This document shows positions 10,798 to 24,129 of a DNA stretch of 64,000 nt, piece by piece. The position numbers and the translations under genes were made by a program. Under the pieces are notes generated by a model. It did no database searches, had not been told where the DNA came from, and saw only the letters and a list, made by a program, of their open reading frames with translations. Origin of the DNA: Plectrocnemia conspersa (lineage: Eukaryota > Arthropoda > Insecta > Trichoptera > Polycentropodidae); assembly GCA_009617715.1 (NCBI GenBank), contig VTFK01000062.1:434001-498000 (forward strand). Reading direction: 5' to 3'. Numbering within the stretch: the first letter of the stretch is position 1; each line of letters opens with the position of its first letter.

Positions 10798-13130
10798 AAA
10801 AAATATTCATCTTAAGTTATAAATCATTATTTAAGTATATATCATTAGTTTCGAGGAAATTGTTAAGATCTCAGTTTATTTTAAATAAACAATCTTTTAA
10901 CGACGTGGTTAATTCATTAGTAAGAAGGTGTATATGTAATTTGAGAGAAGAAAATTGAACGTTATTCAAAGTACATTTTGAATTTTCGTTACAGTAATGG
11001 GTATGCTATTTTTGAATTATTGTAAATTCCTTATAAATGTGTTTCGAAATAAATTTAACTTAAAATTTAATTTAGAATTTTTCTCAATAAATATCAATTT
11101 CTTGATGTTAAGTAAAATGAGATTTATACAATACATATCTATAAGTACTTACATTATAAAAATAATTTTCATTACCAAGATACAGTAAAATGTAATAAAT
11201 AAAATAAGTACATAGCTTTTCACAATAATATAAATAGTAACGTCTATAATATATATATATTGCGTCCAGCTATTTTTGTTTGTATGATAATATCGCAGAT
11301 GTATTTACTATTATATAATATAATATTTACATATAAGAGTTCCATATGTGGAACAATCGTCTGACTTTTACGAGATGAATTTTAATAAAGAATCGTTTAT
11401 TCCTAGAGCCGGAAAAGTGCTGCGTGAAATTCTTTAGAAGTATGGAATGTGAATTTTTATGGATAACTAAGTGCTTGCTGTCGCTCAGACAAAATCTAGG
11501 CCTGCCAGTAGCTGATTCGAGCTACGTGCTCATAATCTCACGCTATGCGCTCGAAACCTTGCATATTTGATAATAAAACTCACACTAATTATTTGTATTT
11601 ATGTGTATTATGCATTATTTTTTGGTCAACCAATTAAAATATTTATTTATCAAAATTATTTTTGATTTTGCAACATTAAAAAATTAAATATTTCTAAAAT
11701 TAATATTATTTATTCCAATGTAATGATCGTTAGCAATTATTATGAATCATTTTGAATCATGTTCGTCATTATTATAAAATTACAATGCAAAAAGTAATTT
11801 ATAAAATACGATTTAATTGTGTCATAAAATTATATTTTAAGCCGTAAATCTATGATACTAAAAATGATAGCAATTCAATAAACTCTTGAGTGGATTTATT
11901 ATAATCGCAGTAGTATTAGTAATAGCAAATAATGCTTTTTAAAAATTTAACACTCTAAAATTTATAAAACGATAGCAAAGAATTATTTATATTTTTTTAA
12001 AAAACCTTTAATAAAATTATCATGTAAAATAATTTTAAAATCTGTTAGAATAACTATATTTAAAAAAAATAATGCAATGAAATTTAAAATAAGATAGTGG
12101 AGAATTATTTTATAATTGTTTTTTAAAAAATCTTATTAAAATATAAGGCTTTATAAAAATCAATGTTAAAATAATTAAAAAATCTGGTAAAATAACTTTT
12201 TATTTTTACTGAAGATTTAATACAGTGAAATTTTTAATTAGATTGCAAGGAATTATTTCATGTGTGTTTTTGAAAATCTTATTAAAATACAAGGCTTTAT
12301 AAAAACTTCTAATTCTGTCGAAGACATAGATAGTGTTTAGCAAATGTTATCTCATGTAAAAAAATTGTTAGTTGTATTTCTGGTTAGAAATAGTGTGAAA
12401 TTAATGCGTAATAATAATACGAGTAATCAATAATTTTTTTGCAAATTTAATGGAATTTAAAAATGGTGAAAATGTATTATTTTTATCTAGTGTACAGTAC
12501 ATAATTATTAAATATTATTGAGAATAAAATCATTAAAGAGGCGATAATCGATAATATAATTTCACTGCGGAGTGACGAATTTATTGACATATATAAAATA
12601 TTACTGGCATATAACTGCGAAATAAGAGATATTTTTTATATAGTCAAAGAAATATTAAGGTATTTATTTAAACTTAAAATAAAATTATTGTAACTATAGA
12701 AATATCTAAAACACTTTTCATGAAGTCCAACATATTTAAAAGCATAAAATTTGATTTTACTTTGGAGAAAAATTAAATTTTTAAGAAGCAAAATTGCACA
12801 AAATTAAGCTAATAAATGTATAGTAAAAAAACGTTAATATATATGGTTTTGAATATATCTGATATACAATGGTATGCATTATAACATATTTAACCAAATA
12901 GTTATATGTATCTTACTTTATTTGCCATTATTAAAATTTAGTTAGTAAAATTAATTTTCTCGAGAAATTAAAATAGGGTTTAAATGCAAAGCGAAAAACT
13001 TTTCAATCATAAAAATATATTATTCTTTATATATTAAGAGTTGAAAAAAATTGTAACAGCATTTTATTTATATATTCTCTATTATAAATTAAACTTGATT
13101 AATGCGTACAATAAAAAAATAATGCTAATA
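10795..13130. repeat. AT-rich DNA with degenerate ~120-bp tandem repeats at 11940-12320
   Basis: Between 11940 and 12320 the words AAATCTGTTAGAATAACT, GGAATTATTT, AATCTTATTAAAATA and AAGGCTTTATAAAAA recur roughly every 120 bp with much divergence. The rest of the span has no recognisable feature. Confidence 0.45.
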
Positions 13131-13191
13131 TTCAATATTGAAAGAAATCTTTGGAATTAAAAATTCAATATTGAAAGAAATCTTTGGAATT
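13131..13191 (+). repeat. 33-bp direct duplication
   Basis: Two copies of a unit beginning TTCAATATTGAAAGAAATCT lie back to back with a 33-bp period. The unit itself starts with a small palindrome, TTCAATATTGAA. Confidence 0.9.
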
Positions 13192-13372
13192 TTTATTAAA
13201 ACTGTAAATGATTAGATTCAAAGCAGAATTTCAATACATTATGTAATCATAAATACACAATACATTTATTATTATTTTTAAATTTAGAATAAAATTAATT
13301 GTAGAATAAATGTATACCATTCGTTGTAAAATTCAGTATTAAATTATTAACCACATAATAACTATCTCTCAC

Positions 13373-13471
13373 CTTTGATCAAGCCTCTCTGGAACACCAA
13401 CCGGAAGCTCGGAAAACGGCGGAAGTGTAAGAGTGTCGTCTCGCGTATCAGCCGGTGCGGTCGAAGCGTAT
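13373..13471 (-). promoter_or_regulatory. Candidate CCAP non-coding first exon
   Basis: On the minus strand a GC-richer segment starts at an initiator-like TCATAC (A at 13471). It ends in a strong splice donor (ATCAAAG then GTGAGAGATA, exon end 13373). It has no useful ATG frame, so it would be 5'UTR. The next minus-strand acceptor with a suitable exon is the CCAP start exon at 5724, which needs an upstream exon. The link is inferred from strand, order and the lack of another candidate; no transcript evidence is available. Confidence 0.5.
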
Positions 13472-13496
13472 GAGAACAACAACGTCCTGTTTTGCC

Positions 13497-13504
13497 CTTA
13501 TATA
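13497..13504 (-). promoter_or_regulatory. TATA box of the 13.47-kb promoter
   Basis: The minus strand reads TGTATATAAGGG, giving TATATAAG at 13504-13497. It lies 33 nt upstream of the TCATAC initiator, the expected distance. CA-rich motifs (GTGTGGGTGTG) and GC-rich DNA lie just upstream, at 13520-13620. Confidence 0.6.
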
Positions 13505-13659
13505 CAAAACGCGACACCCAAGGGTATGGGGGTTGAATTCAAACACACCCACACCACTGCACAGCGAGAGCGTGAACGTTTTCTCTGTTAAACGAGGGCA
13601 GTTTTTCGGACAATTACGCCTAATGGATTTAGGCACGTACGTGAAAAAATAAAGCCCTC

Positions 13660-14203
13660 CTATGAAGTTTTCAATTAAATTGGCGGCGAAGGTGAATTTG
13701 ACAGGGCGTCAATCGAGTTATATCATTCACACGCTCGGATTAGGTACATTTTTTACTGTTTTATTTTAAATCGAGCATTGAAAACAACGGGGAGCTTACT
13801 CTTTTATTTGTTTTATATTACACTATACTCTTTTTCCAACAATGATAAAATAACTCGATGTAAACGTAACACGCTGATTTCAGCTGTTAAGTTACATTAG
13901 GTGTAATCGAATTTATTTTTCCTTAACAGAATATTTTTTATAAACTGTTTTTATGGTAGATATACGTATTGAGTATATATTTTATTTAAATCTATATTTT
14001 TAACTTTAATTTGTAATTAAAAAAAATTAAGTAGAAAAAATAATGTTTCTACATATGTAAAAATCTCAACAAAATTATTGTTTTTATTGTATTTTTTATG
14101 TATTACAATAACTATTGCTAATGGTTTTTTTTCTTGCTAGTATTCTTTATTATCATAACGCATTGAGAAAACCTGTCAATTATTCGTAAAAATATTTATT
14201 AGT
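13660..14203. other. Upstream DNA of the 13.47-kb promoter, no gene
   Basis: Composition is mixed near 13660-13900 and AT-rich beyond. It may hold promoter-proximal elements. No exon or repeat was recognised. Confidence 0.35.
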
Positions 14204-14315
14204 AAAAAAAAAAAAAAAAATTTAAAAAAAATTCGAGTCTGCTGCTATGGTTCGAACCTGCGGCTTCTGGGTTACCAGTCTGATCCATTACGGACTACGC
14301 TATTCTGACCTTTGT
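14204..14315 (-). repeat. tRNA-derived SINE copy 1
   Basis: The minus strand carries an A-box-like AGCGTAGTCCG and a B-box GGTTCGAACC about 45 nt apart, the internal Pol III promoter of tRNA-derived SINEs. GACTGGTAACCCAG lies in the anticodon-arm position, and the copy ends ACTCGAATTTTTTTT. The copy at 25590-25665 shares GACT.GTAAC.CAG, GGTTCGA.CC and ACTCGAATTTTT in the same order. The acceptor and anticodon stems do not pair well, so it is not a functional tRNA gene. Confidence 0.6.
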
Positions 14316-15889
14316 TGTTGTGTTGATAATGTTTACTGACTTGTTATAACGGAAAATTTAAAATAAATTAAAATAAAATATAACTGGCATCTATTGATTT
14401 TAAGTTATAATAACAATTAAAATAAAAAAATAGTGATCTATTTTATAGTCTCCTATCTATCCTATTGCAATGCCTTACATTTACATAGAATTTTAACGAA
14501 ATATTTTCACTGATAAAAATATGTTATTATTTATCACTTTATTACTCTTCAATATATTAAAAATATACTGAAAATATTAATTGTAAAAATATGCCGTTTC
14601 CAAAACAACACACAGCACATAGCAAAAAAATAATATTAAAATGATTTCGCGCGGCTGTTTACTTGAAACATGTTTAACATACCAAAAAACTATATAGCAA
14701 ATTCATTTAATTTAATCTTATTTCTTTAGTAAGTTTAAAGTAAAAGTAAGAATATAGTAAGCATACCAGAATTTTATCAGTTAATACCGTTAACCCGTAT
14801 AACGAATATCGATCTTCCTGTGTATAAGATAATTTTAAATACTGAAACAGTATTTATATTAAATAAACTTCCCTTAAAAAAATATTTCTCGTTATACTCA
14901 GATCAAATCTGAAACTATTTTACTTTTAGTGTGTGTAGGTTTTTTAAGCAACGATTTTATTCAATAATAAAATTTATAGTCGATATAAAACAACAATAAA
15001 ATATTATGATTTTAGATAAAAGTTACAAAAAAATGTCATTAAATTTAATCGAAGTAAAATTATGCTTATAAGTTATAACTATGTAAAATATGATAAAAAA
15101 CTAAAATAAAATATATTCTACTTCAATAATTTATAATTATAATGTATTACTTAAAATATGTCTCTTTAAATTAAAGCATAGTATATTATATTTATTTATG
15201 AATATACTCTTTAAAATGAGCTTAGAGTATTTTGTCAAAGTAAAATTGTTACCTTTTAGGAAAGATTATCAGTGGGTACAAAATCTAACATATATTTGTG
15301 GTAAATGTCATATTGTATTTATAAACAAATTTGTATTTTAGTAATATTGAGAGTCTATTATTAACACAAGTCTAGTATATACTTTTATTTTTGTAGAACA
15401 AAAACTCAAGGGCGTAAAATATACAAGGGCGTGAAAATTGCGTTTTATATATAATAAGACAAATGTTTATTTGACTATATATTATTTTTAATTGAAATGA
15501 ATATATAAATAATTTCAATGCACCGACTTAAAAGGAAATTCAATAGAAGATATTGTTTTTGCTAAAGAATAAATAGTTCTCTTTAAGAAAACCATAAAAT
15601 TTATTATCACATTTATATCACAATATTTAAAAAAATAGAAGGTTAATCTAAGAACACTTCACCTTTATATAATATTTTCTTTAATAAATTATAATAATAA
15701 AATAAACATGCAATACCCCTCGATTATCTAGTTAATATTTATAGCAATAAATAAAATGTACGTTTTTAGAAAAGTGTGTGTATAAATTATCATTTAAAAA
15801 AATCAAAACCTTTTCTTCTCTCCATAAAAACGTAATGTTTCTTGTTACGCTTTCCTACTATACATACATATATTCAGGAACATAATTTC
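14316..15889. other. AT-rich DNA, no gene seen
   Basis: No exon-like sequence was found. The stretch has high A/T content and no clear repeat family. Confidence 0.45.
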
Positions 15890-16660
15890 AGCTTTTTCCA
15901 GAAAAAGTTGGCTAGTCAGTGGTTGTTTTTTTTAATATTTCCGTTTCATTAGGATTCATAGTAATTCATTAAAGGACTTGGTCTCTGTTTTGTCTACGTC
16001 AAAAGCAATAAAATCGTGACGTTACCATCGCAGTTGAAAAGCTCGGTTATCTAGCGTTCATATTAAGACTTTCTATAACAACATTACAATTTACAATAAG
16101 TTAGATTCAAATAAAGCATAACTAAACCGAATTTTGCCCAATAAAAGAGCGCAAAATACAATTATCTCTTCTCAGATAATCAATGAGCAATCGTGCTGGC
16201 GCCGTCGCAGTGGGAACGCTCGTTATCGACACAATTTTATTACTTTTGACGTGAATTTTTGACTTCTGAGAAGTGATAATTGTTTTTGCGCTCTCCTATT
16301 GACCAAAATTCAGTTTGAACATACTTTAACCAATATTTTAATATCAGAAATTAGTAGTAATAGCGATGAGGACAGCTTTCATATTTTTAAAACAGACAAA
16401 CTATGATGTGACGCATGTCTGTACTTCTTCTTCCGGTATTTTTCTCTGAGAGATGAGTTGGCTTAGTTTGAATTTTGAACTTGCCCTAACGAAAGTTTTA
16501 AGACTAGGTTCGGTTTGGGTTTGAACAAATAGACGTTTCGAAACTCTCAAATCGAGTTTTATAGTAATTTTTGAGCAGTATTTAATTTCACTAGCACCTA
16601 TCAGTTAAATTATATTGTCGCTAGTAAAAATATATATATCTACTGGTGAAAATGTATATT
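15890..16660. mobile_element. Composite repeat (copy 2) containing a hairpin MITE at 16124-16318
   Basis: The outer part starts GTTGGCTAGTCAGTGGTTG and includes AGCGTTCATATTAAGACTTT, also found at 54260-54450. The inner element at 16124-16318 is a foldback with arms containing GAGCGCAAAA.ACAATTATC at one end and its inverse, GATAATTGTTTTTGCGCTC, at the other, plus GCTTTTGACGTGAATTTTTG. The right part, 16490-16660, matches the 3400-3665 repeat. No coding capacity was seen. Confidence 0.65.
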
Positions 16661-16689
16661 GTTGAATAAATCGTATAAATTAAAATAGT

Positions 16690-17400
16690 TTTAAAATGGT
16701 TTAATAATTATTTAAAAAAATAAAGCAAAGCTAAAATAAATTATGCGTATTCCAAAGAAAAAATAATATCTCACGGTGTACCACAGGGGGCTAAATTAGG
16801 ACCATTGCTGTTTATATTATATATTAATGATATAAATAATAATATAAAAACACGTAAAATACATCTGTTTGCGGACGACATTTTAATATATTGCATTTAA
16901 TATGTTTAAGTTGTAGATAATTTAATAATGAATTAAGTATAGTATAAATATGATTAAAAAATAAAGTTAAATATATGTTTATTAATTATAAAAATATGTT
17001 AGATAATAATATAAAAATAAATATAGATAAATTTTAAAGAACATATAAACACCAAAAACATTACTGTAGTATTATATTGCCCCATTATAGTTATTGTGCA
17101 ATAATTTTAGATATGTTTAATAAATTAGATAAAAGGATGTTTCCAAAATTACAAAATAGAGCAATGAGAGTAGTGTTAAATAACATTAGATATACTAGTT
17201 TTAGAAGTATGATTGATAGATTGGAATGGTTAAATGTTTAAGAAATATTGAATAAGAATATTTTAGTATTTATGTATTATATAAGTTAGAAAAAAATAAT
17301 ATATATAAATATATTTAATACTAGAAATAGAGATAATTTGGTTAATGGTCAGGTTGCTGGTACACTAAAGCCTGCAGACAGTGATTATGCATATACTTAA
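16690..17400 (+). pseudogene. Non-LTR retrotransposon (LINE) reverse-transcriptase remnant
   Basis: Around 16770-16900 the plus strand reads ISHGVPQGAKLGPLLFILYI, then NDI and LFADDILIY. These are the conserved palm motifs of a reverse transcriptase, with the FADD catalytic Asp pair intact. Near 17150-17245 LQNRAMRVVLNNIRYTSF and LEWLNV resemble the C-terminal domain of Jockey/CR1-like LINEs. Many stops and deletions separate these pieces, so it is dead. A related relic lies on the minus strand at 56230-56950. The two share CACTAAAGCCTGC nearby (17359 and 56203). Confidence 0.8.
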
Positions 17401-19309
17401 CAGGTGTCAAAATATGATTCGATGCATAATTTAACACCCGCCTCGATACAATTGAGACCTTAAGAATTCTACTATTATTATTTTATGTGGTCTTAAATAT
17501 TATTTCATATACATATTATATCAGAAATTTACAAATATTCAACCTTGTTCAGCTGTGTAATTTAATTTAAAAACTTAAATCGAAAAATATTAAATATAAT
17601 TATATAAACATCGTTGTATTAGTATTTTATTTTACATATTTTTTTAATTAAAATAAAATGTCACATCACAAATAACTGTAAAACGATGACTGACATTAAT
17701 CAAATTGACCGTTGTCCAATTGACGCGTGAAATTGAGTTTTTTTAAATATGTATTATGTTATAAGCATTTAAGGCAAAAAAATAATCATGTGCTCATATT
17801 AAAATGGTATATTTAGGTGAACTATTGTTTTATTATTCATGAAGGCTTTGAAGTTAGTTGCTATTACGTATGAATAATATACAAATCCGCGTCACAATTT
17901 CTCCATCGTTTGCGTCACTCATTGTGTAATATGCATATAGATACAATAATTTTATCACATGTCCTTTGAGCTTATTAAATAATATGTTATGTTTTTTTTA
18001 TTGCGTATTTTTCAGTGCTAATATCGGTTTTATGTAATGTGTTTTCAATGACACATTTTGTATATACTTTAAAACGTCTTTATAAAGTTGCATTTTAGCC
18101 GACGTGCACACTATGCGTTTAATTAAAAACTTTGCCTTCAATTTAAGACCGACCTCAAAATCAAAGTTTCTAGATTGCCACGACAAAATCATTGTCGAAA
18201 ATAACACACTTAGACGAAAAGTTATCCACTCTATACTTACGATTCGTCTCATGAATAGATAAGACTCGAAACTACTATAAATTCGCTTCGAAAACAAGAG
18301 CTAAATAAAATTCCTCAATAATAAGTAATAATAGTTTTATCGATTCAGTGGTAGCATTGTGTGTAGAGACAATATAAACTGTATTAATATCGCAGATGGA
18401 GACTTTTAATGGTTGAAAACCATGTCGCCTTGCAAGTGCTTTTCAACGTCACTTTTAAAATATGCATGTAAATGGCTATAAAATATCAGTTTCATAGTGG
18501 GTGTTGGATAATAGCGTTTCCAATATACAGCTAAACATTTACATTATATATAAGTAGGGTTCTAATAATGTTGTATTCACATGATTCACCACATTTAAAT
18601 TAATTGTTGATTTTGTGATCACGCTCATTGTTTTCCAATAAACACTCGTGAGTTCCAATTCGAAAGAATCTGGTGAAAGTTCTTGATAGAAGTGTACGCC
18701 ACATGTACGCCATGTACGACTTGTCAAGATAGGGAAGGTTATTTTTCTCCGCCTACTCTCAATGTTTGGAGCAATGCGAAGATTTTGGGGTGGAAACAGA
18801 TTTATTATTGCTTGTTACTCTTTTAAAAGAATACATTTACGAAATGGTTGTACATTTAACTACTGTATTCCGACTTGTAATCTCTTGGCAATACAGTATC
18901 ACTTATTTGTTTATAGCTCATTTTACGATGCATTTACGAAATTCATGCAAATCTTAATAAGTATACTAGTTCTGAAAGTCTAAAATACTTTATTTATTTT
19001 GCCTGTAACACATATTTGAGATACTTTTTTTTTTCTCACGGTCGAGAAATGTGGTCCCTTTAATAGATACCGCATAAGTTCATCTTTTTTTTCTACATTT
19101 AATCATCTTAATATAACATTTTTTTTAATATACTAATAATTGTATTTATTATTTAAAATACTAATAAACCTACATATATTTTAATTGTATTATTTTATTT
19201 TGTATTTTTTACTGTTTCGGGTTTAGCTATAATTTTAATTTATACGCAAGCTTTCGTCAATGACTTCATTATACTATTTATATGATCACTCTTATATTTC
19301 ATAGTTAAG
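17401..19309. other. No gene seen
   Basis: This is mixed AT-rich DNA. Parts such as 18100-18300 and 18600-18960 are less AT-biased and hold open frames of up to 99 codons on either strand, but these have no recognisable domains, and the frames overlap on opposite strands. Confidence 0.4.
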
Positions 19310-20760
19310 ATAATTGTTTCTAAAAACATAACTTAGGTGTCGATGCTTGGCACATTTTTTTAAAATATGATGTTATTACATTTTATATATTTAATTAATC
19401 TGCAGATTATTTTTTAATATGATTATTTTTTTTATAATCTTAGTAAAAAAAGTGAAATTTTTCAAATATCACTACAAAAAAATGTGAGTATTTTTTGTAG
19501 TCATATTTTTCATTTCTGGTCGACAATTGATACGCAGTAATTCATTGTTTATTTTGTTTCATTAAATTGTTTTTACAAAATTATTAAGTTTTATATTTCT
19601 AATTACAAAATTATTAAGTTTTATATTTCTAATTACAAAACAATAAGATTTTTTTTTTAATTTTAGAAAATTATTTATTTTTTTGTTAATTTTCACATTT
19701 TATACAATTATTAGATAATAAGTTTGTCATGAAAAATAACAGTTATAACATTATTATTTTGCTAAAAAAAAACATTTTATTTATTTAATTAATTTGGTGC
19801 TTTGATTTGGGCTTCAGATTATTAATTAATATGATTTTTTAAATTTTTTTTTTCAAAAAAATATTATTTTTTATGATATTTTTTCTTCCTGTTTGATAAT
19901 TTATACTCAGTATTTCATGATTAGTCTTCTTACATGTAGTTTTTTACAAAAAATATTAATTTTCATATTTTCAATAATACTGAACAATTAAATTATTTAT
20001 TTATTTTATTTTTAGGTCTTATAAAATTACACGTTAGTTATAACACCAGTTGTTATAATTATCATATTTTTTATAATTAATTTTATTTTTTAAATTTTCG
20101 GAAAAATTCAATGTTTTTCAAAAATTTTATCTAGAAAAAATTATTTAAAAATACTAAAAAAAAGTTTTATATTATGATAATTACACAACATATTGTTTCT
20201 AAAAGTTAATTGCTTCTTAAGAACATAAGTGTCGATGTTCAGTTCATTTAGTGCTTTATAATATTATATATATTGTATAAATAAAAGTGAAATTTTCAAA
20301 ATATCGCTAAATAATTTCGTATTATTTTTGAACATTTATATTATTTATATATTTAATTAATTTCGTATTTATTTGATACATTTCATATTATTTATATATT
20401 TAATTAATTCTGTGCTAATATTTGGGATCCAGATTATTAATTATTATTATCTTGAGTAAAAATAGTGTAATTTTAAAAATATCACTACAAAAAAATCTAA
20501 GATTTAACCATGTAGGCAAAATATTTTTTTTCAAAATATCGCTAAAAAAAAAAACTCATTTTATATTTTTTACAATAATATGATTTTGCTACATTTTTTA
20601 AATATAATTAATTTGCTCCTAAGATATCGTCTCAAGATTAAAAAAATATACGATTGATCATCATTTTTATAATCGTAAGTTAAAAACTGAATTTTTCAAA
20701 ATATCAATACAAAAAATGTTTCATTGATTAAAAAATATTTTAATCAATGAAACAATACAA
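19310..20760. repeat. Degenerate tandem-repeat domain
   Basis: Words such as CAAATATCACTACAAAAAAA, TCAAAATATCGCTAA, CAGATTATTAATTA and GGTGTCGATG recur through this stretch (for example near 19451, 20286, 20468, 20523 and 20685). Spacing is irregular, from about 60 to 400 bp. Inside it, 19575-19640 is a clean direct repeat with a 30-bp period (ACAAAATTATTAAGTTTTAT). It resembles an old satellite-like array that has decayed. No coding potential was seen. Confidence 0.55.
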
Positions 20761-23559
20761 TATGTTTCACTCAATAGCTATTCTTAAACGTAATATTTTG
20801 TGGACTTCATGAAGCAATCGCAATGGTTTCATTTATAGAGGGTCACCCGGAAGAAATACCTACTCATACTTTGAGAGGCGGAGTTTGGCAATTTTTTCCC
20901 AATTCGATAGAGACATCAACATAGTTGAAGCGAGAGTTCTAATTATTTTGAGTTGATGGTTTTAAACTTTTAAAACTGAAATAAAATATTCGAAAACAAA
21001 AAGGTTCAGTCTCTAAAATGATTTATATGTTTCTTATGTATCTTTTCTATATCGTCTTCATAATTGAAACGATTGTTGTATACTACTTATAACTTATTAC
21101 TTACGTTTAATTTTATTTTTTAATCCGGATCAAACTATAATTCACATTAACTATTTAGCATCCATTTAAATGTATACCTTTTGAGAACGCCTCCGCTAAT
21201 TTTTTCCCTGTAAAATAAACGGCAGAGGTAATTGATTAATTTTTCTTCGGAAACGCGATACGGCTTTTAAAACAACATCAAAGCAAGGGCTTCGTATCGT
21301 TAATTGGTAACTTCTCAGCGACGTGGTCCAGTCGCGAAGTTTGCAGTGAAACTTTTCCATTGACAGATGAAAAAATCAATTAGCAATTATCACACTGCGA
21401 CCCATTTTTTATGGAATCAGTTCATTAGAAATTGGTCATTTCAAAGTAATTCAAACCGAGATGAATGGATCTATATTTACTAAGTCTAGGAAAAATAGAT
21501 TGAATTGACGCATACGCGACTCGTAAAACGTGCAGTTTACGTAATGAAAGTTGCAACGTAATAACTAACGGGAAAATGGAGTGACGATGAACGATTTAAT
21601 TAATTGAGCGGAGAATAAAAAAAGTTGTAAGAAAATTGTATCAGTTACGGAAAAAGCTAAATTTGTACAGTAATAAGACGCGATTTCATTTTGTAGGTCT
21701 TTGCAGGCCTTTAATGAGAACCTTAACTGGATGAGGTATAAATTAATTATTTATTTCTGAGATTTTTCACATAAAAGCTCTTTAAGCTCGTGCAAATTCA
21801 TATTCATGTTAATGTTATTTTTAACTGGATTGCATCACAAATCAAGTTATAAAGAAAATAAACTATGAAGCAATTTAAATAAACCACGAAATCGTTTTTA
21901 ACTGACGATTTTGTTTCAGATTACGAATACGAATTCATTTAGAATGTTACGTATCTGATGTTACGTATTGAAATCTGGTTACGTATCTTTGAATTTTTAT
22001 ATATATATATATTATATATCTGTTTTTCAGAACAGTTTTAAATGGATTTTTTTGCACATGTTCTATCTCAGGTTTTTCATAAATGTTTAAGAATTATAGA
22101 GAGTTTATTTTATTAGATACTTTAGCTTCTAAATTATAATTGTGAATTCTCTATCAGGTTTTTAATTTTATGAAATTTTACTCTTTTCTAGATTATAATA
22201 AAATGCTCAAATAATAAGTAAGTAGTACAATTAAAATTAACCTCTCTTAAAAATGTGCTTAATTCATTCATATTTAATAATTTCAAGAGGATTCACTACA
22301 TTAATTGTCTATCAATTGTAGAAATCACACATGTGACTTTTTTATGCGTTTTCGAGTGTGTATAATTTTGTGTTAGCGTTTAGGATGAATTAAATCATTA
22401 GCTTTTATTATTTTGCTATCCTCTTAAATTCAGATCATTATTAGTCTTTAAATAGCTCACTAGTTTAATCCGATACTTCAATTAAGCATTTATATTTTGA
22501 TTGTCAATTTTTAATATACGAACATAATTATTATTAATGCCTGTTCCATGTGTGATATAACTAATACTTGAAGTAGTCATATGTAGATTAGTATATCCTA
22601 AGGGCACATATGTAAATATATTCCAACATAATCCTTTTGTACACGTTAAGTTGCTATTATATTTCGCGATCCCTTTATATGTCACCACAACCCTTAGTTT
22701 TAGGAACGCCGTTTTTTTACAACGAATTTCACCGTTCCTTTGTATCATCGCTCTTTATAACTCATAACTCTGGATTATTATGTTAATTTAATATAGTATG
22801 TATTAATGAGCAAATTTAAATTAAAACATGCACCTAATTAATGGTGTTGTTATAAATAAATATTAAATTTAAAAAAAAATGGTTTGCCTCAAAATTATCT
22901 ATGAAATATGAAATAATCAACGATTATATACGTATTCATATAATAATCTTAAAATATCTAAATAAGAAATTTAATTGTATATTTTGCGTGCATTTTTCAA
23001 TATCGGTATTTAATCTATTTTCTATGCAGTAAACATTTTTCTTACCATATTATTTTCATTGTGCAGACAAAATCATTCCTAGCTTTTCGTGAATCTCATA
23101 CAGTTAAATACATATATGTATATATAAAAGGGAGAGTGCATACATTTACAATTTTAACTTCAATTCCGTTTCGCAACAGAGAAATATTCTATCAATGCAT
23201 CGGAGAATATTTGCGTGTCATTTATATTAAACACTTTTTTCTGGACGTAACGAGGGCTTTTGTGTGGTCCGATCCTTTACATTATATTGTCTAGTTCATC
23301 CGGATAATCATTCATGGTTACGGTAATTACTGCGCGAGTTGGAAGAATATGAACCACTACAACAAAAACAAGCAACGTGTGTTTATATTTCAATTTATGT
23401 TTAAAGTGCGACAAATTACTTTTAGCCACACAAAATAAATTCACACTTATAAATTTTAAAATATTTTAGATGCATTGTTTTAGTTTCGTTGATTTTTATA
23501 TTATATTCTCTTGTTTTTATATATCTATAATTATCCACAACAACGTTTACTAACAATAA
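20761..23559. other. No gene seen; less AT-biased segment at 21170-21700
   Basis: Most of this is AT-rich and featureless. The part from 21170 to 21700 is non-repetitive with balanced composition and scattered palindromic words, which could mark a conserved non-coding element. An open frame of 88 codons at 22482-22748 (minus) has no recognisable domain. Confidence 0.35.
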
Positions 23560-24010
23560 TTAATTGACAAGTGTGAAACGTAAATAAAAATTCAAAGTTG
23601 ATAAAAGTGCGACTTGAATAAAAAAAGCTTATAATAAAATATTAAGAACCATTGAATTTGCTTTATCAATAAATAAATAATAGTGTAAATAAAATAATAC
23701 AATAAATAAAAATGATGATAAATGTGAGACGTAAATAAAAAAGTTACCTAAAATATTGAGAGCCACTGAATTTACTTTTTATTACTAAACCAAAATTTAC
23801 TCTAATATATATTAGAAAATAAAATAATCATAATTTGATAAAAGTCGGACTTAAATGAAAAAAATGTTATAATAAAATGTTAAGAACCACTGAATTTGCT
23901 TCATCAAAAAATAAATAAAAGTTAATAAAAGTAGAAAATAAAAAAAAACTTAAAATAAAATGGTGAAAATCAATGAATTTGCTTTATAAATAAATATGGT
24001 ATAATAAATA
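23560..24010 (+). repeat. Imperfect tandem repeats, ~90-150 bp units
   Basis: Four diverged copies of a unit containing GATAAAAGTGCGACTTGAAT, TAATAAAATATTAAGAACCA and TTGAATTTGCTT.ATCAA.AA start near 23600, 23725, 23838 and 23925. The spacing varies because of indels. Confidence 0.65.
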
Positions 24011-24129
24011 AATATTATACAATAAATTAAAATAATATTATTTGGAGAAAAATAATAATACGAACGTAAAAATAAACTCACTCCCGTGACGTATTATATG
24101 CTGAAAAATTACTCATTTTGCAAAGGGTT

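Noticed and set aside
10557..10958. 133-codon open frame rich in Tyr-Ile
   Set aside because: It is simply the translation of the (TA)n microsatellite; the other strand gives the same product.
14204..14315. Functional tRNA gene
   Set aside because: A and B boxes are present, but the acceptor and anticodon stems do not pair, and a second copy with the same tail shows it to be a SINE.
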